Shown piece by piece: positions 9,701 to 20,549 of a DNA stretch of 64,000 nucleotides (position 1 is the stretch's first letter; each line of letters opens with the position of its first letter). The translations under genes were made by a program, and so were the position numbers. The notes below the pieces were generated by a model, which saw only the letters and a program-made list of their open reading frames with translations, was not told where the DNA came from and did no database searches. The DNA lies in the NCBI RefSeq assembly GCF_902459465.1, contig NC_047083.1, positions 8,733,526 to 8,797,525 on the forward strand, written 5' to 3'. The DNA is from Asterias rubens (taxonomy: Eukaryota; Echinodermata; Asteroidea; Forcipulatida; Asteriidae).

Positions 9701-12700
9701 CGTGACTCATTTGTCCTTAAGCAAAACACTTAAACATGATGCTTCGTCCTTCGGATAAGACAGAAAGCATGGTTACATGCTGCTATGTAAAATGAGTAGG
9801 TCTCATAATTCAAACGAAGTCCTACATTCCTTGCAGGAAAATAATGAATGTTAAGCGCTTCATAAGAAGCCACTGTTACGTATTACTATTTATTATTATT
9901 TTCTTGCTTCTAGGTTCCCCAGTCAACGAGGCTTGTTTACGGGTTAGATCACAAGACTGGTAAGCAGCGTCCGTACCCATTAATCTGTGTGCGGAATGTC
10001 TACATCTTCCCTGGTATACCGCAACTCCTGACAAGTTCTTTCCTGTCCCTCAAGGTTCGTAGAGACTCATCCCTCCCACTGTGTGACCATTTGATATCAC
10101 CAATGCTCTGTGCTGGCATTCAGTATGATATCATGTGCCAGATGCATCAGCAAAGCACACAGTCAACCCTCTTACTGTCTGACCATTCAATATTGTTATG
10201 CTATCCTTCAGTATGATATTTTGTCCTTGTGCAATTTCTCTTACATTTTTTTCTTCTCTTAATTTTTGCTTATTTTGTATTTTTAAATAATTTCACTTTT
10301 AAATATTGTTGTTGTTGTTGGTGTACCTACATGATTTTGTATATCTTTTTGAAATTCCTGTATGAAATTCTTTGCAAATAACTTGTGTTGTACATATCCG
10401 CAATTCTGCTTTTTTGGTCTGCAATTTTATTTGACTAATACTGAATAATAATCACTTGTTTTCTTCCCTTATTTCTTGTGTATCATGTATTTTTAAATAT
10501 TTTAATTTGGTGAATTTTCAACACAAATATGTAAATAACTTTCCTATTTTTTATCCCTTGCTTATCTTCTGTTTGTTAAAATAATTTCGTCTTTGTATGT
10601 CTACATATAATTTGTATATCTTTTGCATGAAATTTCCTCTTTAAAGTTCCTTCCAACTAACTTTTTAAAATGTTTTTTATGAATTTGTAGTCCACAATTT
10701 GGCTTTTTGGTCAACCAAAGGCATTGCTACTACTTGACCAATACTGGTTTCAATTTTTGTATTTTCTCGTTATTCCCTTAGAATAAACTCTTCATTAAGT
10801 CTGCCTCGGCATACCACATGCGGGAGATCTATTTGAACTGCACAGAAACCCCTATCGCTGGTATCTTAAATGAATTCAACGCACTTCACAAGAACTCGGT
10901 TGTTCTTGGTTCATATCCCGACGTGGCAAACAGGTAACTGAGGATGTATATCAGTATCTTAAAGCCATTGGACCCTTTCGGTACAGGAAAAAAAAAAATC
11001 ACAGATTTACAAATAATTTACAGGGTTTACAGAAGGTAATGATAAAGACTTCTCTTGAAATATTAGTCCATGAAATGCTTTACTTTTTGAGAAAACATTA
11101 GCGAGAATTACGGATTTATTTTAAACACATGTCATGACACGGCGAAACGCACGGAAACAAGAGTGGGTTTTTCCCGTTATTTTCTCCCAACTCCGAAGAC
11201 CAACTGAGCCTAAATTTTCACAGGTTTGTTGTTTATATATAATTTGTGATACACGAAGTGTGGGACTTGGACAATACTGTTTACCGAAAGTGTATCATGG
11301 CTTTAATATACGAAAATTCTGGATTTTAACAGAGAAAAATCTCACACATTTTTCTCACAAAAATCTCACACATTTTTCTCTCACATGCATTTTTAATTTT
11401 GCTTACTGTATTTGTGTTTTGTATAGGGCTGTTCCCCACAAGCCCCTGCTTATTTGAATAGCTTTTATTACTACTTTGTTTTCAGTTTCATTATCATTGA
11501 TCATGTGTTTGCTTGTGTGGCCTACTGTGTATTTTTCTCCATTTATGATTCTGTCTTTCGGAGTTGTGAGTACAGAAAAAATACATGTTAATGTTATAAT
11601 AATAATAATAATAATAATAATATTGAGTTTTTATATAGCGCTTTTTCACTCCCTACAAGTGTCTCAAAGCGCTTCAAGGTATTACCCCTGGTCACTGGGC
11701 CTTAATTCACTCCTTAAACCATCTCAGCTCCCTGGGGAGTATACAGCCTCGTGCACCAAATGCGCTACTCGGCTAAATCAATCACAAGAACCATCTCTGC
11801 CCTCACAGGTACCCATCCCTGGGTGGAGAGAAGCAATAATAGTTAAGTGTCTTGCTCAGGGACACAAGCGTCACGACCGGTATTCAAACTCACACTCTGC
11901 TGAACAGAAGCACCAGAGCTTTAATTCTGAACCCTTAACCGCTCGGCCACATTGAACTGAATTCAATATATCTTTGTTTGGGGTGCCAACACCACAGTGC
12001 TCCAATTATGGCAATAGATTCTTGCGATGTTGGATGTTAAATAAATGAAAATTAACACCCTATAATTTCATTCATTTTTTAAAGCTATTTTAAAGTCAAA
12101 CTGACTTTAGAAACTGACAGTAAGGAATCGGTGGATAAGGCACACAGTGAACTGCTAAGGTTACTTCCTCAAGGTAAGATTAACAATAATATATGATGTC
12201 ACAGTCAAAACTGTCTGACTGTTCAATATCATTGATATACTATGCCGGCCTGCCTGTGGTGGTTGCATCTTCACAGTACACAGTCAACCCTCCTACAGTC
12301 TGACCATTCATTATCATCCACTGTTGTTGTGGATGAATCTTCACAGTACACAGTCAACCCTCCTACTGTCTGACCATTCATTATCATCCACTGTTGTTGT
12401 GGATGAATCTTCACAGTACACAGTCAACCCTCCTACAGTCTGACCATTCATTATCATTCACTGTTGTTGTGGATGAATCTTCACAGTACACAGTCAACCC
12501 TCCTACAGTCTGACCATTCAATATCATCCACTGTTGTTTGAAAAGAAAGATAAATTATACCAGCTTGCATTTTAATAAAATGTGGTGAATGCAACTTACT
12601 ACGTAGTACCGGATTCAAACGCTGGTGTTTCTGATCAGTAGAGTGTGGGTTCAAATCCCAGTCTGACACTTGTGTCCTTCAGCAGGACACTTACCCATTG

Positions 12701-15700
12701 GTGCGTCCTTCGAAAGGGATGTAAAGCTGTTAATGTTGTTATTTGTGTAACGCACATAAAATAACCCAGTGCACTTTTCAAAAAGAGAAGGTGTTCCTGG
12801 TTTAATTGGCAGCATTTTGCGCCACAGCTCCTTGTAAACGATTACATGGTGCTATGTAAAAGGAGTAGGTCTCATAATTCAAACGTGGTCCCACATACCT
12901 TGCAGGAAAACACTTAATGTGCGCTAAGAAAGGGCCGTATTAAGCGCGTTATAAATGTTGTGTATTTTTTTTAATTTAACCAACAGATAGAGTAGTTGAC
13001 TACGAGAAGGATCCTGTCAGCAACTCAGTCAGGAGATTAGAAAATCTACTCGCTGCCCCGGAATCAGAGCTTGCGTCCTTCGTCGCTCCCTCTGTGACGA
13101 TAATCGAAGAAGCCTTGGACAGATATCCGTTATCGTCGATGTGTCTTGCTTTCAATGGAGGGAAAGATTGCACCGCCCTGTTACACCTAGTTTATGCAAT
13201 AATGAAAAGGTAAATATTCACCCTTAACCAATCTTGAAAAAATCAAAAGTGTTCTTTGTAAATATTTTTGTTGTAGGCGTACCTACATAAAATTGTTTTT
13301 ACTATTTGTATGTGTCGCAATTCTGCGTTTTTTGGTCGAGCCATGTTTGCAATTTGAATAGACCAATTATGAATAATAATAATTTTTCTCCTGCTTGTGT
13401 CTTGCTTATCTTGTTCATGTACTTGTTAAATGATTTCATTATTAAAATATTTTTGTTGTATAATAAAACCAGTTTTCTTCCCTTATTTCTTGCTTATCAT
13501 GTATTTGAAAAAATTTAATTTTATGAATCTTTTTGTTGTATAATAATAACGTCTATTCCCCATATTTATTGCTTATCTTGTATTTGTTAAATTATTTAAT
13601 TTTGTGACTATTTTTGTTTATAAATAATAACCGTTTTCCTCACTTATTTCTTGCTTATCGTGTATTTATTAACTTTTTAATTTTGTGAATAATTTTTTGT
13701 TGTATAATAACAACTGTTTTCTTCCCCTATTTCTTGCTTATTTTTTTAATTATTTAATTTTGTGAATATTTATTTTGTATAATAACAACTGTTTTCTTCC
13801 CTTATTTCTTGCTTACATGTGTTTTCAATTAATATTATTTTGTGAATATTTTTGATGTATAATAAAAACTTTTTTTCTCCCTTATTTCTTGCCTATCGTG
13901 TATCTTTAAATATTTTAGTTTTGTGACGTTCTTGTTGTTTAATAATAACTTTTTTTCTTCATTTATTTCTTGCTTATTTAGACAATTTTATTATTGTTTT
14001 TATAAATGCACTTGTATTTTCATGCCGGTCTCACGAAATTAAATCATTTTATTTTCGCCAATTATTATAGGAAGTTTCCAGATCGGGCTGAGCCTCTTCA
14101 AGTTTTATACATCGATACGAAACGCTCCTTTCCAGAACTTGATACATTTCTGCATGAATCCGTGCAAAGGTATTTTTATCAACTGTTTCTATCAATTTTT
14201 TTTATAAAAAGTCAGTCAAATTTCTCCATTTTATTAAAATATTCAAGCTTGAAACTTCTTTTTGGTTTTATCTTTGTTCTTTAGAATTCCCTCCAATTGT
14301 TTGTTTTCAATTTGAATGTTTTTACTATTTGTATGTATCCATAATGTTTCTCTTTGAACATTTTCTAAATTCCTTTCAACTAACATCTTAAATTTGCTAT
14401 TTGTATTGTCAACAATTTTGTTTACTATTTATGTTTACCAACAATGAATGATAATAAATTTTCTCTTGTTTGCACCTTTCTTATCATTTTGTAAATACTT
14501 TTGTTGTAAATGTGCGTACATCATAATTTGTATATTATCTGTGAAATTTCCTCTTAAAAATTTCTTCCAACTAACTTTTTAAAGTTTGAATGTTTTTATT
14601 GTATTTATCCGCAATTTATGGCGCACTATGGCGATCTTGCTTTCTCAACCATAACTCCTGCACTTTTGAACAAGCTACCCACCCATATTCAAGCACCTCC
14701 TTCATTGGAAACCTTTAAATCTCTACATCTGTGATGCCAATCTGGTTATAGCACTTTGAAACATACGTACTCAGTGCTCTATAAGCTTGGGCGATATTGA
14801 CTTATTTTATTCACGATATATCGCCGACAATATATCGCGCTATTCGATATAATCGCGATTAATTAAATTTGACATCATCAGTCTTCAAACTCCCAGTGAA
14901 AGTTGTAGAAGAGACAGTCATAGCATAAGAGAGGTGTTATAATGACCTATTCTTCTGGTTTTACTCCAAATCTATGGGGTGCAAGATGTCTCAGCTAGGA
15001 AATACATCGCGATTATTGCGATACTTAATCTATATCGCGATTTGTTGCGATATATCGATATTTTGATTAAAACCAAATCGATCCGATATCGAAGTCGTTT
15101 CCAAATTAGTATCGTGATATTCGATAATATCATGATATCGCCAAAGCTTAGCGCTCTATAAATGTGCAGTTAATTACGATCCTATAAGCTAAAGAAGAAG
15201 TCCCAGCCAATTTTCGTTACCCTCCGCTCGGGTAGTAGTTAAAAAGCAGAACAGTTCTTTTCAGAACTGAGGATTCTCCTGAACATCTGATGGATTACTC
15301 CGCGGTAGTAGAATAAAGAAAGACAGTTCTCTAAGAACAAACTCTACCTGGCAAGTAGACACACACATGGTGTTACCGCAAACCAAATATCCATCTATAA
15401 ATGTTGTTATCATTATTATTTATTGTATTGATTTCCAGGTATAATTTGAAGCTACTGAGAGTCACAGGTCGTATTAAGAGCGCCTTGGGAGTCTTGCAAG
15501 AGCAGCATCCAGAGATTAAAGCTGTCTTGATGGGGACCAGAATGTCTGACCCTTACACAGGTAAGATTATTAAATAGCATGTTTTGTAATCAACCGATAT
15601 TGTGAAAATCAGTGAGCACCAACGCAATCGTTGTTGCTCATTGTGTGGTAGTGACTTGTGATGGCCGGGTAGTCTACTCGATATGTTGGTTGGATGGCTA

Positions 15701-17701
15701 TGTCCAAAGGGTTGGTGTTTGTTCGTGAATGGTTGCCCCTGGTTGTTGTGTAATAGTGACCTGTCATGGCCGGGTAGTCTACTCAATACGTTAGTTGGAT
15801 GGCTATGTCCAAAGGGTTGGTGTTTGTTCGTGAATGGTTGCCCCTGGTTGTTATGTAATAGTGACCTGTCATGGCCGGGTAGTCTACTCGATATGTTGGT
15901 TGGATGGCTATGGATGGTTAAGCCGTTGGTCCCATGTGTTGTGTACCGCATGTAAAAGAACCCAGTGCACTTATCGAAAAGAAAAGGGGTTCGCCCCAGT
16001 GTTCGTGGCTGTGGCTGCTGTTTACGTCGTAGCACCTTGTAAACCCTTATTGGGTCTCAGAATTCATTCACTGCAATTACCTATTTTTCTGAAAGTTTGT
16101 ATATACTCAGTGCCTCGAGTACCTTGTTTTGTAGATACATGCGCTATATAAGACTTCGATATTATTATTATTATGTCCAAGGGGTTGGTGTTTGTTCGTG
16201 AACGTTTGCCCCTGGTCTTGGCCTTGGTGCCCCCTCAGAAGAATTCCCATAGACTTGGAAGTTTCTTCCAATGGAAGTGCCCTTCGCACAAATATGATAA
16301 TGGCCTTGCCCTCTCAAAGATTAAATTCCAGGCTTGGTAGTTTCAAGAAGGTTTTGTTTTGAAGAAATAGTATGAGCTGTTGCAAACTGCTTACAATCAA
16401 GAGGACCTGTGGTATAAATGCAAAAAAATGGTTAATAGTCCATCGTTTCGACCCTATACTAGCGGAGTCTTTCTAAAAGTCCATAAAAAGTTTTTAATTG
16501 CAACTTGTCAATTGGTTTTGTTTACAGATAACTTAAGTGCCTTCACGATGACAGACAGCGACTGGCCACAGTTTATGAGAATTAACCCCATGCTGCATTG
16601 GACATACCATGACGTCTGGGTGTTTATCAGGTCCATGTGTGTGCCTTATTGCAGACTCTATGATAAAGGGTAAGTCAGTCAGCTCAAGTTAGGGGGCCAT
16701 TCACAATTATCAACATTTTCACAAGTGTACACACGGTACATTTTTGCACAAAAAACCTCTGAGGTCTAACTTGGCGTGTCATGGCCTAGTGGTTAAGAGC
16801 ACCAGACTCAAGCTTTGGGTTTTTTTTTTATCAGCATCGTGTGGGTTATACTCCCGGTTTTTGACTCATGGGCCCGTACACACATACTGTGCATCAGATC
16901 TCAAATTCTCAAATCGTCAGTTTAATTTGCGTTCTGGATGGCGCCCTCGAGTGACAATTACCTCACAATGTTAACATCCTGTAAATTCTAAAACCTTCAT
17001 CTCCACAGACTCAAAGGCCCGGTCCCACTGCAGTGATGACGAGAACTATAACGATAACGACGCAAAGAGAACGCATTCTATTGGTTGAATGAGCGTGTGG
17101 GTGTGCGTATTCTGCGTGGAGCAAATCAACCAATACAATGCGTTCTCTTTGCGTCGTGATCGCTATGGTTCACGTTATCGCTGCAGTGTGACTCTGCCTT
17201 TAGAGGAACGTGACTAGTAGTGACAAGGTTTGGGGATCGTTTTTTTTTTTATTTTTTAAACACAGGCATATATATGCTCTAGATTGGCTCGAGATCTGTT
17301 CTAAATTGACAAATGCCGTGGGTTTGAATCCCAACCAAGTAATTAAACAAATACACACATAATGTACACTAGATCTACCGGTAATCTTAAATGCCAGTTA
17401 AATTTGCATTCTGGATGGCGCCCTCAAGTGACAGTTTCCTCACAATGTCACCAACCTGTAAATTCTATAACCTTCATCTCCATATACCAAGAGGAATTAG
17501 CGCGTAGTTTTTTGTTTTATTTTGTTTTAACCCCACAGTTACACCTCAATGGGTAGCAAAGAGGGTACAGACCCTAACCCGGCCCTCCGCTACATCAGCA
17601 GTAGAGGAGAGGTGTGTTACCATCCAGCCTATATGCTACAGGACGGGACGGACGAGAGGACGGGAAGGAAACGCTCAACTAGTCGAACAATCTCGGAATA
17701 A
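6732..17701 (+). CDS. FLAD1: FAD synthase (MoaB-like + PP-loop FMN adenylyltransferase)
   Basis: Joins FMN and ATP to make FAD. Twelve exons with GT-AG borders and matching phase: 6732-6876, 8217-8311, 8806-8929, 9350-9459, 9914-10054, 10782-10933, 12085-12173, 12987-13209, 14071-14169, 15439-15560, 16528-16669, 17539-17701. These give 534 residues. The MoaB/MogA-type domain starts near residue 45 ([15 protein letters not shown]) and has GGIGPTHDD at 109-117. The PAPS-reductase-like PP-loop domain has [13 protein letters not shown] from 341, then [10 protein letters not shown] and [14 protein letters not shown] (451-464). Domain order and length fit animal FLAD1. The first 36 residues are Arg/Lys-rich without acidic residues, like a mitochondrial presequence. 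Met37 ([12 protein letters not shown]) would give a cytosolic form. The 5' end faces TBC1D7. Stop TAA at 17699-17701 overlaps an AATAAA. Confidence 0.97.
6969..7136. mobile_element. Foldback element with a perfect 40-bp palindrome
   Basis: Bases 7002-7021 (GCTAAACGAACGCACCCAAT) are followed directly by their exact reverse complement (7022-7041). Outer arms CCAGGACGAACGTGT (about 6969) and ACACGTTCGTCCTGG (about 7112) are also inverted copies, so two hairpins nest. In FLAD1 intron 1. Confidence 0.8.
7288..7430. mobile_element. MITE with TTTCCGTAT(G)GCGCCACCACTTTTTCA ends
   Basis: Left arm TTTCCGTATAGCGCCACCAC and right arm GTGGTGGCGCATACGGAAA are inverted. The centre has TACCTCAATGAGATATCCC. 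A second copy in reverse orientation lies at 58528-58665 in intron 1 of the DUF829 gene. In FLAD1 intron 1. Confidence 0.8.
8448..8512 (-). mobile_element. MITE family 1 terminal fragment
   Basis: Matches only the right end of family 1 (AGGCAGGGGACACTATTAG through the AATTATTGGCATAAAACC block). In FLAD1 intron 2. Confidence 0.55.
9009..9165 (+). repeat. SINE A head (tRNA-Leu-like)
   Basis: TCATGGCCTAGTAGTTTATAG (worn A box), ACTCAAGCTCTGG (anticodon-arm-like) and GGTTCGAATCCCAGTCG (B box), then ACTTGTGTCC. The matching SINE body (CTTCGTCCTTCGGATAAG onward) is at about 9690-9880. FLAD1 exon 4 lies between them at 9350-9459, so the two pieces are probably separate fragments. Confidence 0.65.
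9161..9302 (+). mobile_element. MITE family 1, 5' fragment
   Basis: Left half of family 1 (CTTAAAGACACTGGATACTA onward), cut off shortly before FLAD1 exon 4. Confidence 0.65.
10959..11306 (+). mobile_element. MITE family 2 in FLAD1 intron 6
   Basis: Starts TTAAAGCCATTGGACCCTTT and ends with the inverted partner GTGTATCATGGCTTTAA. Interior identical in layout to 3717-4081. Confidence 0.8.
11596..11955 (-). mobile_element. SINE A2, near full length
   Basis: On the minus strand: tRNA-like head with GTGGCCGAGCGGTTAAG, body blocks GGAGCTGAGATGGTTTAAGG and GCGCTTTGAGACAC, then AAGCGCTATATAAA and an (ATT)n tail. Other copies at 35262-35575 and 43516-43866. In FLAD1 intron 6. Confidence 0.8.
12222..12540. 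repeat. About 65-bp tandem repeat in FLAD1 intron 7
   Basis: Four to five copies of a unit containing CACTGTTGTTGTGGATGAAT, CTTCACAGTACACAGTCAAC and CCTCCTACAGTCTGACCATT. Related worn units occur at 10060-10215 near FLAD1 exon 5. Confidence 0.8.
12598..12960 (+). mobile_element. SINE A, near full length
   Basis: Worn tRNA-Leu-like head (CCGGATTCAAACGCTGGTG, GGTTCAAATCCCAGTC), then ACTTGTGTCC, CGTCCTTCGAAAGGGATG, AACCCAGTGCACTTTTCAA and CTCCTTGTAAACG. In FLAD1 intron 7. Confidence 0.7.
13230..14000. repeat. Degenerate 75-90 bp tandem repeat, FLAD1 intron 8
   Basis: About nine worn units with TTCTTCCCTTATTTCTTGC, TATCGTGTATTT, AATTTTGTGAATATTT and TGTATAATAACAACT. Related units occur at 10270-10770 and 14290-14620, flanking exons 6 and 9, so one family has spread through three FLAD1 introns. 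Confidence 0.75.
14624..14800 (+). mobile_element. LINE 3' end (CR1/L2 style)
   Basis: Bases 14624-14734 translate as [19 protein letters not shown] and then a short FKSLHL-stop. This is a diverged form of the usual reverse-transcriptase tail motif (YG.RSFS.AAP.LWN.LP...FK..LKT.L). The 3' part reads GCACTTTGAAACATACG...GTGCTCTATAA. 5'-truncated, as usual for LINEs. Confidence 0.6.
14785..15148 (+). mobile_element. Element rich in TATCGCGATA palindromes, copy 1
   Basis: Ends AAGCTTGGGCGATATTG and GATATCGCCAAAGCTTA are inverted. A 120-bp unique centre (TTCTTCTGGTTTTACTCC, GGGTGCAAGATGTCTCAGC) is flanked by many overlapping CGATAT / TATCG words. A reverse-oriented copy is at 42587-42976. Confidence 0.75.
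15169..15392 (+). repeat. Dispersed repeat ending GGTGTTACCGCAAACC, copy 1
   Basis: Contains the hairpin CAGTTCTTTTCAGAACTG, ATTACTCCGCGGTAGTAG and CTCTACCTGGCAAGTAGAC, ending ACACATGGTGTTACCGC. A second near-complete copy is at 63074-63306 and a related reverse piece at about 45600-45790. Family not recognised. Confidence 0.65.
15640..15960 (+). repeat. 105-bp tandem repeat, three copies, joined to SINE A body
   Basis: GGCCGGGTAGTCTACTC recurs at 15663, 15768 and 15873, exactly 105 bases apart. The tract continues into a SINE A body (AACCCAGTGCACTTATC, TAGCACCTTGTAAACCC, GCGCTATATAAGACTTCG) that ends near 16170. This suggests that a SINE segment was amplified in tandem. In FLAD1 intron 10. 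The long minus-strand ORF here is an artefact of 105 being a multiple of three. Confidence 0.8.
17013..17203. mobile_element. MITE with AAAGGCCCGGTC ends (intact copy)
   Basis: Left AAAGGCCCGGTCCCACTGCA and right TGCAGTGTGACTCTGCCTTT are inverted and imperfect. Internal inverted blocks AAAGAGAACGCATTCTATTG and CAATACAATGCGTTCTCTTT form a second stem. In FLAD1 intron 11. Confidence 0.75.
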
Positions 17702-17721
17702 AAATATGATTTGGCTAGTTT

Positions 17722-18168
17722 AAAGGCCCGGTCACACAGGCCCCGATAACGAGAACGTTAAAAATGCTCGCCATTGATTGGTTGAATAAGGGTGGGCATA
17801 TTTTGCGTGGAGCAATACAACCAATAGAATGCTGGGAAAGATTAAAGGGCTGTTTATTGGCCCAATGAACAGGGAACTAATGTAAAGCGCATTGATACGG
17901 TTTATTGTGAATGCGCTATATAAGAATTTGTTTTTTAAAAAAAATAAAAAATAAAATGCGTTCTCTTTGCGGCATTATTTTCATTTTGGTTTTTACGCAT
18001 ACACCGATGTGTGTAAGCACTGTATACTCAGTACTTTCCCGAGCCCTGGAGTCCTGTGAAAAAAATATCACAGGCATGTTACTTGGGTGGTATTCGAACC
18101 CACGACCCTTTCAATTGCAAACGATATCGTTTTTGTTATCGCTGCTGTGTGACACGGCCTTAAGGGGA
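17722..18168. mobile_element. Second copy of the AAAGGCCCGGTC MITE, broken by two insertions
   Basis: Left end AAAGGCCCGGTCACACAGG, right end GTGTGACACGGCCTTAA. The inner arms are separated by a LINE/SINE-type tail (about 17839-17955, with GCGCTATATAAGAAT and an A-rich end). A reversed SINE B (about 17990-18117, with GGTATTCGAACCCACGACC) is also inserted. Lies just downstream of the FLAD1 stop. Confidence 0.7.
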
Positions 18169-18480
18169 CCCAAACATACCCACTTCCAATGGCCTGTAGG
18201 AAATGTCTTACTTGGGGAGAGGTTACCTCTTGAGAACAAACTAGTTTCTCCTGAAGGCGAGCAGAGTATACTGTTCGAAACGTCCAGACCAAACAGGCTC
18301 TTTTTAGAGCCAACACTCCCTCAAAATTTTGTTACACATGGTTGTTCCCGAAAGTCTACTATTCATATTTATATTTATAGTTACTCTTATTCTCCACATC
18401 ATGCAAAGCTTCAAACACCATTAAACTAGTTATCACTAAGCATTTACAAATATTTCTGGATGCAGGGAAGAAACTATGGT

Positions 18481-18847
18481 TAAAAGGCACTGGACACTAT
18501 TGGTGATTCCTAAAACAAAATGTTAGCATAAAAACTTACTGGTAACGAGCTAGCAATGACGAGCTGTTGATAGTATAAAACATTGTGAGAAACGGCTCCC
18601 TCTGAAGTAACTTAGTTTTTGAGGTAACTTCTCACTCAAGTGATAAAAGACTTCAGGCCTCAAGCCTTTTTTATGCATCTGAAAGCACACAAAGTAATGC
18701 AACAAGGGTGTTTTTTCTTTTGTTTTTTTCTCTTGCAAGTTCGATGTCTAATTGAGCCAAAATTTTCACAGGTTTTGTTATTTTATGCATTTGTTGGGAT
18801 ACACCAAGTGAGAATACTGGCCTTTGACAATATTACCAAACCTTTAA
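18481..18847 (-). mobile_element. MITE family 1, complete
   Basis: TTAA at 18481 and 18844. GGCACTGGACACTATTGGTG at the left. Interior in reverse orientation (GAGAAACGGCTCCCTCTGAA). Confidence 0.8.
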
Positions 18848-19128
18848 AACGCCAAAGATTATTGAACAGTGAGCACAGTATAGGCCATGACCAAGTTTCA
18901 TACAGCCAGTAAGCATACAAACTTGCTGAGCACAAAAAAATGTTGCTTAACAGAAACTGAAAACCAGCCAAAATTCCATTAAGGTTACATTGCCCAAATC
19001 AGCTTGATGAAATTGGGGCAATGGGACTGATTAAGTTACAAGTTTACAAGTACTGAGTTTAAACTTTCTACTGGCACAAATTGTACACAGCTCAAATTTG
19101 GGGAAAACCCACTAAGCAACTACAGAGC

Positions 19129-19489
19129 TTAAAGGCAGTGGACACTTGGTAATTACTCAAAATAATTATTAGCATAAAACCTTACTTGGTAACGAGTATT
19201 GGGGAGCTATTGAAAGTATAAATCATTGTGAGAAACGGCTCCCTCTGAAGTGAAGTAGTTTACGAGAAAGAAGTATTTTTCCACGAATTTGATTTCGAGA
19301 CCTCAGATTTAGAATTTGAGGTCTCGAAATCAAGCATCTGAAAGCACACAACTTGGTGTGACAAGGGTGTTTTTTTCTTTTATTATTATCTCGCAACTAC
19401 GACCAATTGAACTCAAATTTGTATTGTATAAAAAAGTTTGTTATTGTATGCATATGGTGAGTTACACTAAGTGAGAAGACTAGTCTTAA
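19129..19489 (-). mobile_element. MITE family 1, nearly complete
   Basis: TTAA at 19129 with AGGCAGTGGACACTTGG. The far end stops at AGACTAGTCTTAA, so the distal TIR is lost. Confidence 0.75.
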
Positions 19490-20330
19490 CTCATTGGGGA
19501 ATCCACCCTTGCAGTTACAAATTGTACACAGATCAAATTGAGGTGGTATAACCCACAAGACCACAGCGCATGTATCTCAAAGTATTCTATTATAAATTAA
19601 TATTCTTCAATACTTGGCAGAATAATATTGAATTTATTATTGCCCGAGGGTGTGACAGTTATTTCATCGATTTTGGGATTACTATTTGAACAATGATGTA
19701 TTATACTTAAATTTATTTTCTTATAAGTGGTGTTTTATATGGCAGGAGATATAACTATTTTTTATGTATAATGAAGATATTATTAACAAAACAAAATTTG
19801 TCATTGAAATTGTGTAATAAACAAAAGACATGAATTTAATTGTTTATTTGTTTTTGAAGCCTTATTGTTTTCCTTTTTTTAATATTTTAAAGTAAAAATT
19901 GTATTTTATTTTCACACAAAAGTTACTTAATTTTAGAAGAATTTTTCCGAATTACTTCATTTCTCTACCTTATTCGTGGTGCCCCACTGCATCGTAAGAA
20001 CAATTTGGGGGTTTTTCAAAAATGTGTGAAATTGAAGAAAAGGCAATAAACAAAAAGTGAATGTTTTTTGGGTGTGGAATTACAAATACCATTATAAAAC
20101 TAAAGGTGAAGAACTATAAGCATGCTATAAGTAAGTACGCTGATCAAAAAATTATTTCATCAAATTAAACATTTTTTGGAGTGAAATTTTCTTTAAATTT
20201 TAACTCTTAATATAAGAAGTCAGAAACTATGATATTAATCAACTCCATAAGAAAAGTGATTGGAATTGGTCCGACACCCCTTTTTCCGGCCCCGCCCCTA
20301 CAGCTACCTCCCCGGCCCAGACTTGTATAA

Positions 20331-20464
20331 GGCCCTTTTCGAAACTACGGTTTTTGTGTTCTCCGACTTAGTCAGTATTTTGAAAACCAATAGCTTCAAC
20401 CATAGAAACGGAGCTCAAACCCTGATAGTTCACAGCGTAAGCCATGGTTTCGAAAAGGGCCCGA
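20331..20464. mobile_element. MITE with GGCCCTTTTCGAAAC ends
   Basis: GGCCCTTTTCGAAACTACGG and CCATGGTTTCGAAAAGGGCC are inverted copies about 130 bases apart. A half copy (CGTTTCGAAAAGGGC) is at about 57668-57683. Confidence 0.75.
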
Positions 20465-20549
20465 TTATAATGTTTGTGTTCATTTCGAGAGGGCGCTGTG
20501 GTTCTGCGCATGTGCGTTCAGTGCCGCACACAACACATTTTTCGTAAAC

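Larger units (their letters stand above)
17702..20549. other. Spacer downstream of FLAD1, no gene seen
   Basis: Contains the broken MITE above, family-1 MITEs at 18481-18847 and 19129-19489, a stretch of related TIR remnants around 18900-19020, and AT-rich unique sequence at 19560-20250. No splice-flanked open frame with family resemblance was found. Confidence 0.6.

Noticed and set aside
14979-15161. Ile/Tyr/Arg-rich 60-residue ORF
   Set aside because: Translation of the TATCG-palindrome element.
15553-16035. 160-residue minus-strand ORF with 35-residue repeats
   Set aside because: Translation of the 105-bp SINE-derived tandem repeat in FLAD1 intron 10.
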